Positions 7,330 through 8,103 of a stretch of DNA of 8,103 bases are shown in pieces. How positions within the stretch are numbered: position 1 is the stretch's first letter; every line of letters begins with the position of its first letter. A program made the position numbers and the translations under genes. The notes below the pieces were generated by a model. That model was not told where the DNA came from. It did no database searches and worked only from the letters and a program-made list of their open reading frames with translations. This stretch comes from Actinomycetota bacterium. Its GTDB lineage: Bacteria; Zhuqueibacterota; Zhuqueibacteria; Residuimicrobiales; Krinioviventaceae. Where the stretch lies: assembly GCA_011682565.1 (NCBI GenBank), contig JAACEJ010000126.1, positions 1-8,103 of the forward strand, written 5' to 3'.

Positions 7330-8103
7330 ATGATTGAACAGGAACGTCGAATTAAAGAGTTGATGGCTCTGAAGAACTCGGGCAATTGTCCTGTTATCGC
7401 GATTACCAGCGGCAAGGGTGGTGTGGGTAAAACGAATATCGCCGCAAATCTTGCCATTGCACTCGCTGAAAAAGGGGAAAAGGTACTGGTTGTGGATGCG
7501 GATACCAACTTTGCCAATGTCGATGTGCTGTTGGGATTGGCGCCCAAATTTACATTATTAAATTATGTGCTCGACGATCTGCCCATTCAAAAGATTTTAA
7601 TGAAACATGAATCAGGAATTGATGTGATTCCAAACAGTTCCGGCAGCAGTGTCTGGAAAAACATGGATCAGGTCATCAAACTAAAGTTATTTGAACTGCT
7701 TTACCGGATGAGAAAAAAGTACGATTACATCATATTAGATACTGCTGCCGGATTATCTCCGTTGACTATTGATCTTGCGACCCAGGCAAACCAGATTTTG
7801 ATCGTAACGACAGCCGAACCCACGGCCATTTCCGATACATACGCAATGATCAAAGTTTTGGATTCAGTGCAGCAGGACTTGTCCATCGATCTGCTGCACA
7901 ATATGGTGACATCAGCCACGGAGGTGACGGATGTTTACCAGCGCCTGTCCCTGGTGTTGCAGCACTTTTTAGACATAACCATTGGCATTGCCGGCTATAT
8001 CGAACTCGATGATAAAGTACGCCAGGCTATACAACAACAGATTCCGGTATTGCTTTCATTTCCTGATTCTCCGGCAAGTTTGAATATTCACAATATTGCC
8101 GAG
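7330..8103 (+). CDS. flhG: FlhG (FleN/YlxH), MinD-like ATPase controlling flagellar number, 5' partial
   Basis: The frame stays open to the last base, giving 258 codons of a gene that continues beyond the window (family length is about 270-300, so most is present). ATG 7330 is preferred on ribosome-binding spacing; ATG 7321 would add three residues. The deviant Walker A motif is intact, SGKGGVGKT at 27-35 with the signature lysine K29. VDAD at 55-58 followed by FANVDVLLGL is typical of FlhG, and the Walker B region reads YIILDTAAGLS (133-143). TTAEPTAISDTYAMIKVL is the usual later MinD/FlhG segment. FlhG cycles between an ATP-bound membrane dimer and a cytosolic monomer, limits flagellar number, and through an N-terminal DQAxxLR motif stimulates FlhF. 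Here that motif is probably EQERRIK (3-9), a conservative variant. The C-terminal membrane-targeting helix lies outside the window. Plain MinD is less likely given the position after flhF. Confidence 0.93.
   Translation, partial: MIEQERRIKELMALKNSGNCPVIAITSGKGGVGKTNIAANLAIALAEKGEKVLVVDADTNFANVDVLLGLAPKFTLLNYVLDDLPIQKILMKHESGIDVIPNSSGSSVWKNMDQVIKLKLFELLYRMRKKYDYIILDTAAGLSPLTIDLATQANQILIVTTAEPTAISDTYAMIKVLDSVQQDLSIDLLHNMVTSATEVTDVYQRLSLVLQHFLDITIGIAGYIELDDKVRQAIQQQIPVLLSFPDSPASLNIHNIAE

Noticed and set aside
7161..7547. 128-codon minus-strand ORF across the flhF/flhG junction
   Set aside because: Antisense to the conserved FlhG Walker A region and the FlhF C-terminus; its Ser/Ala/Leu-rich composition is an artefact of the opposite strand.
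1..8103. Internal promoters, terminators, CRISPR, insertion sequences or phage genes
   Set aside because: Gaps between genes are at most about 37 bases, and I saw no hairpin followed by a T-run, no repeat array and no transposase-like sequence.

Overview
The window is one uninterrupted stretch of a flagellar biosynthesis operon, all genes on the + strand: fliN (3' end only) - fliO - fliP - fliQ - fliR - flhB - flhA - flhF - flhG (5' part only). Coding density is close to total. The longest gap between genes is about 37 bases, and several junctions overlap (fliO/fliP by 4 bases, flhA/flhF by 11). I see no internal promoter, terminator, RNA gene, mobile element, repeat array or phage-like gene, so the genes are probably co-transcribed from a promoter upstream of the window.

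The host is a flagellated bacterium of moderate GC content. The order fliN-O-P-Q-R-flhB-flhA-flhF-flhG is widespread across phyla (Bacillus-like, spirochaete-like, deltaproteobacterial and several uncultured lineages use versions of it), so it does not fix the taxon. FliO, a FliN-type C-ring protein, FlhF and FlhG mark this as a true flagellar export locus, not an injectisome type III secretion locus.

Region by region: 1-264 encodes the C-ring/switch protein FliN (SpoA domain). 302-2680 encodes FliO, the assembly factor, and FliP, FliQ and FliR, the export-gate core. 2691-3755 encodes FlhB, the substrate-specificity switch, with an intact NPTH self-cleavage site. 3778-5859 encodes FlhA, the proton-driven export motor and chaperone-docking platform. 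5849-7324 encodes FlhF, an SRP-family GTPase homologue that sets flagellar position. 7330 to the window end encodes FlhG, a MinD-like ATPase that sets flagellar number. Together they build the export apparatus at the flagellar base and decide where and how many flagella form.

The most interesting signal is in FlhF. It keeps the P-loop and the C-terminal guanine-recognition motifs, but the two central catalytic motifs of SRP GTPases are replaced: the DTxR-type motif II reads DSVS and the DTAGR-type motif III reads DFAMR. It looks like a nucleotide-binding but catalytically impaired FlhF. The FlhG beside it has a correspondingly divergent version of the N-terminal motif that normally stimulates FlhF. 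Otherwise the operon is conventional.
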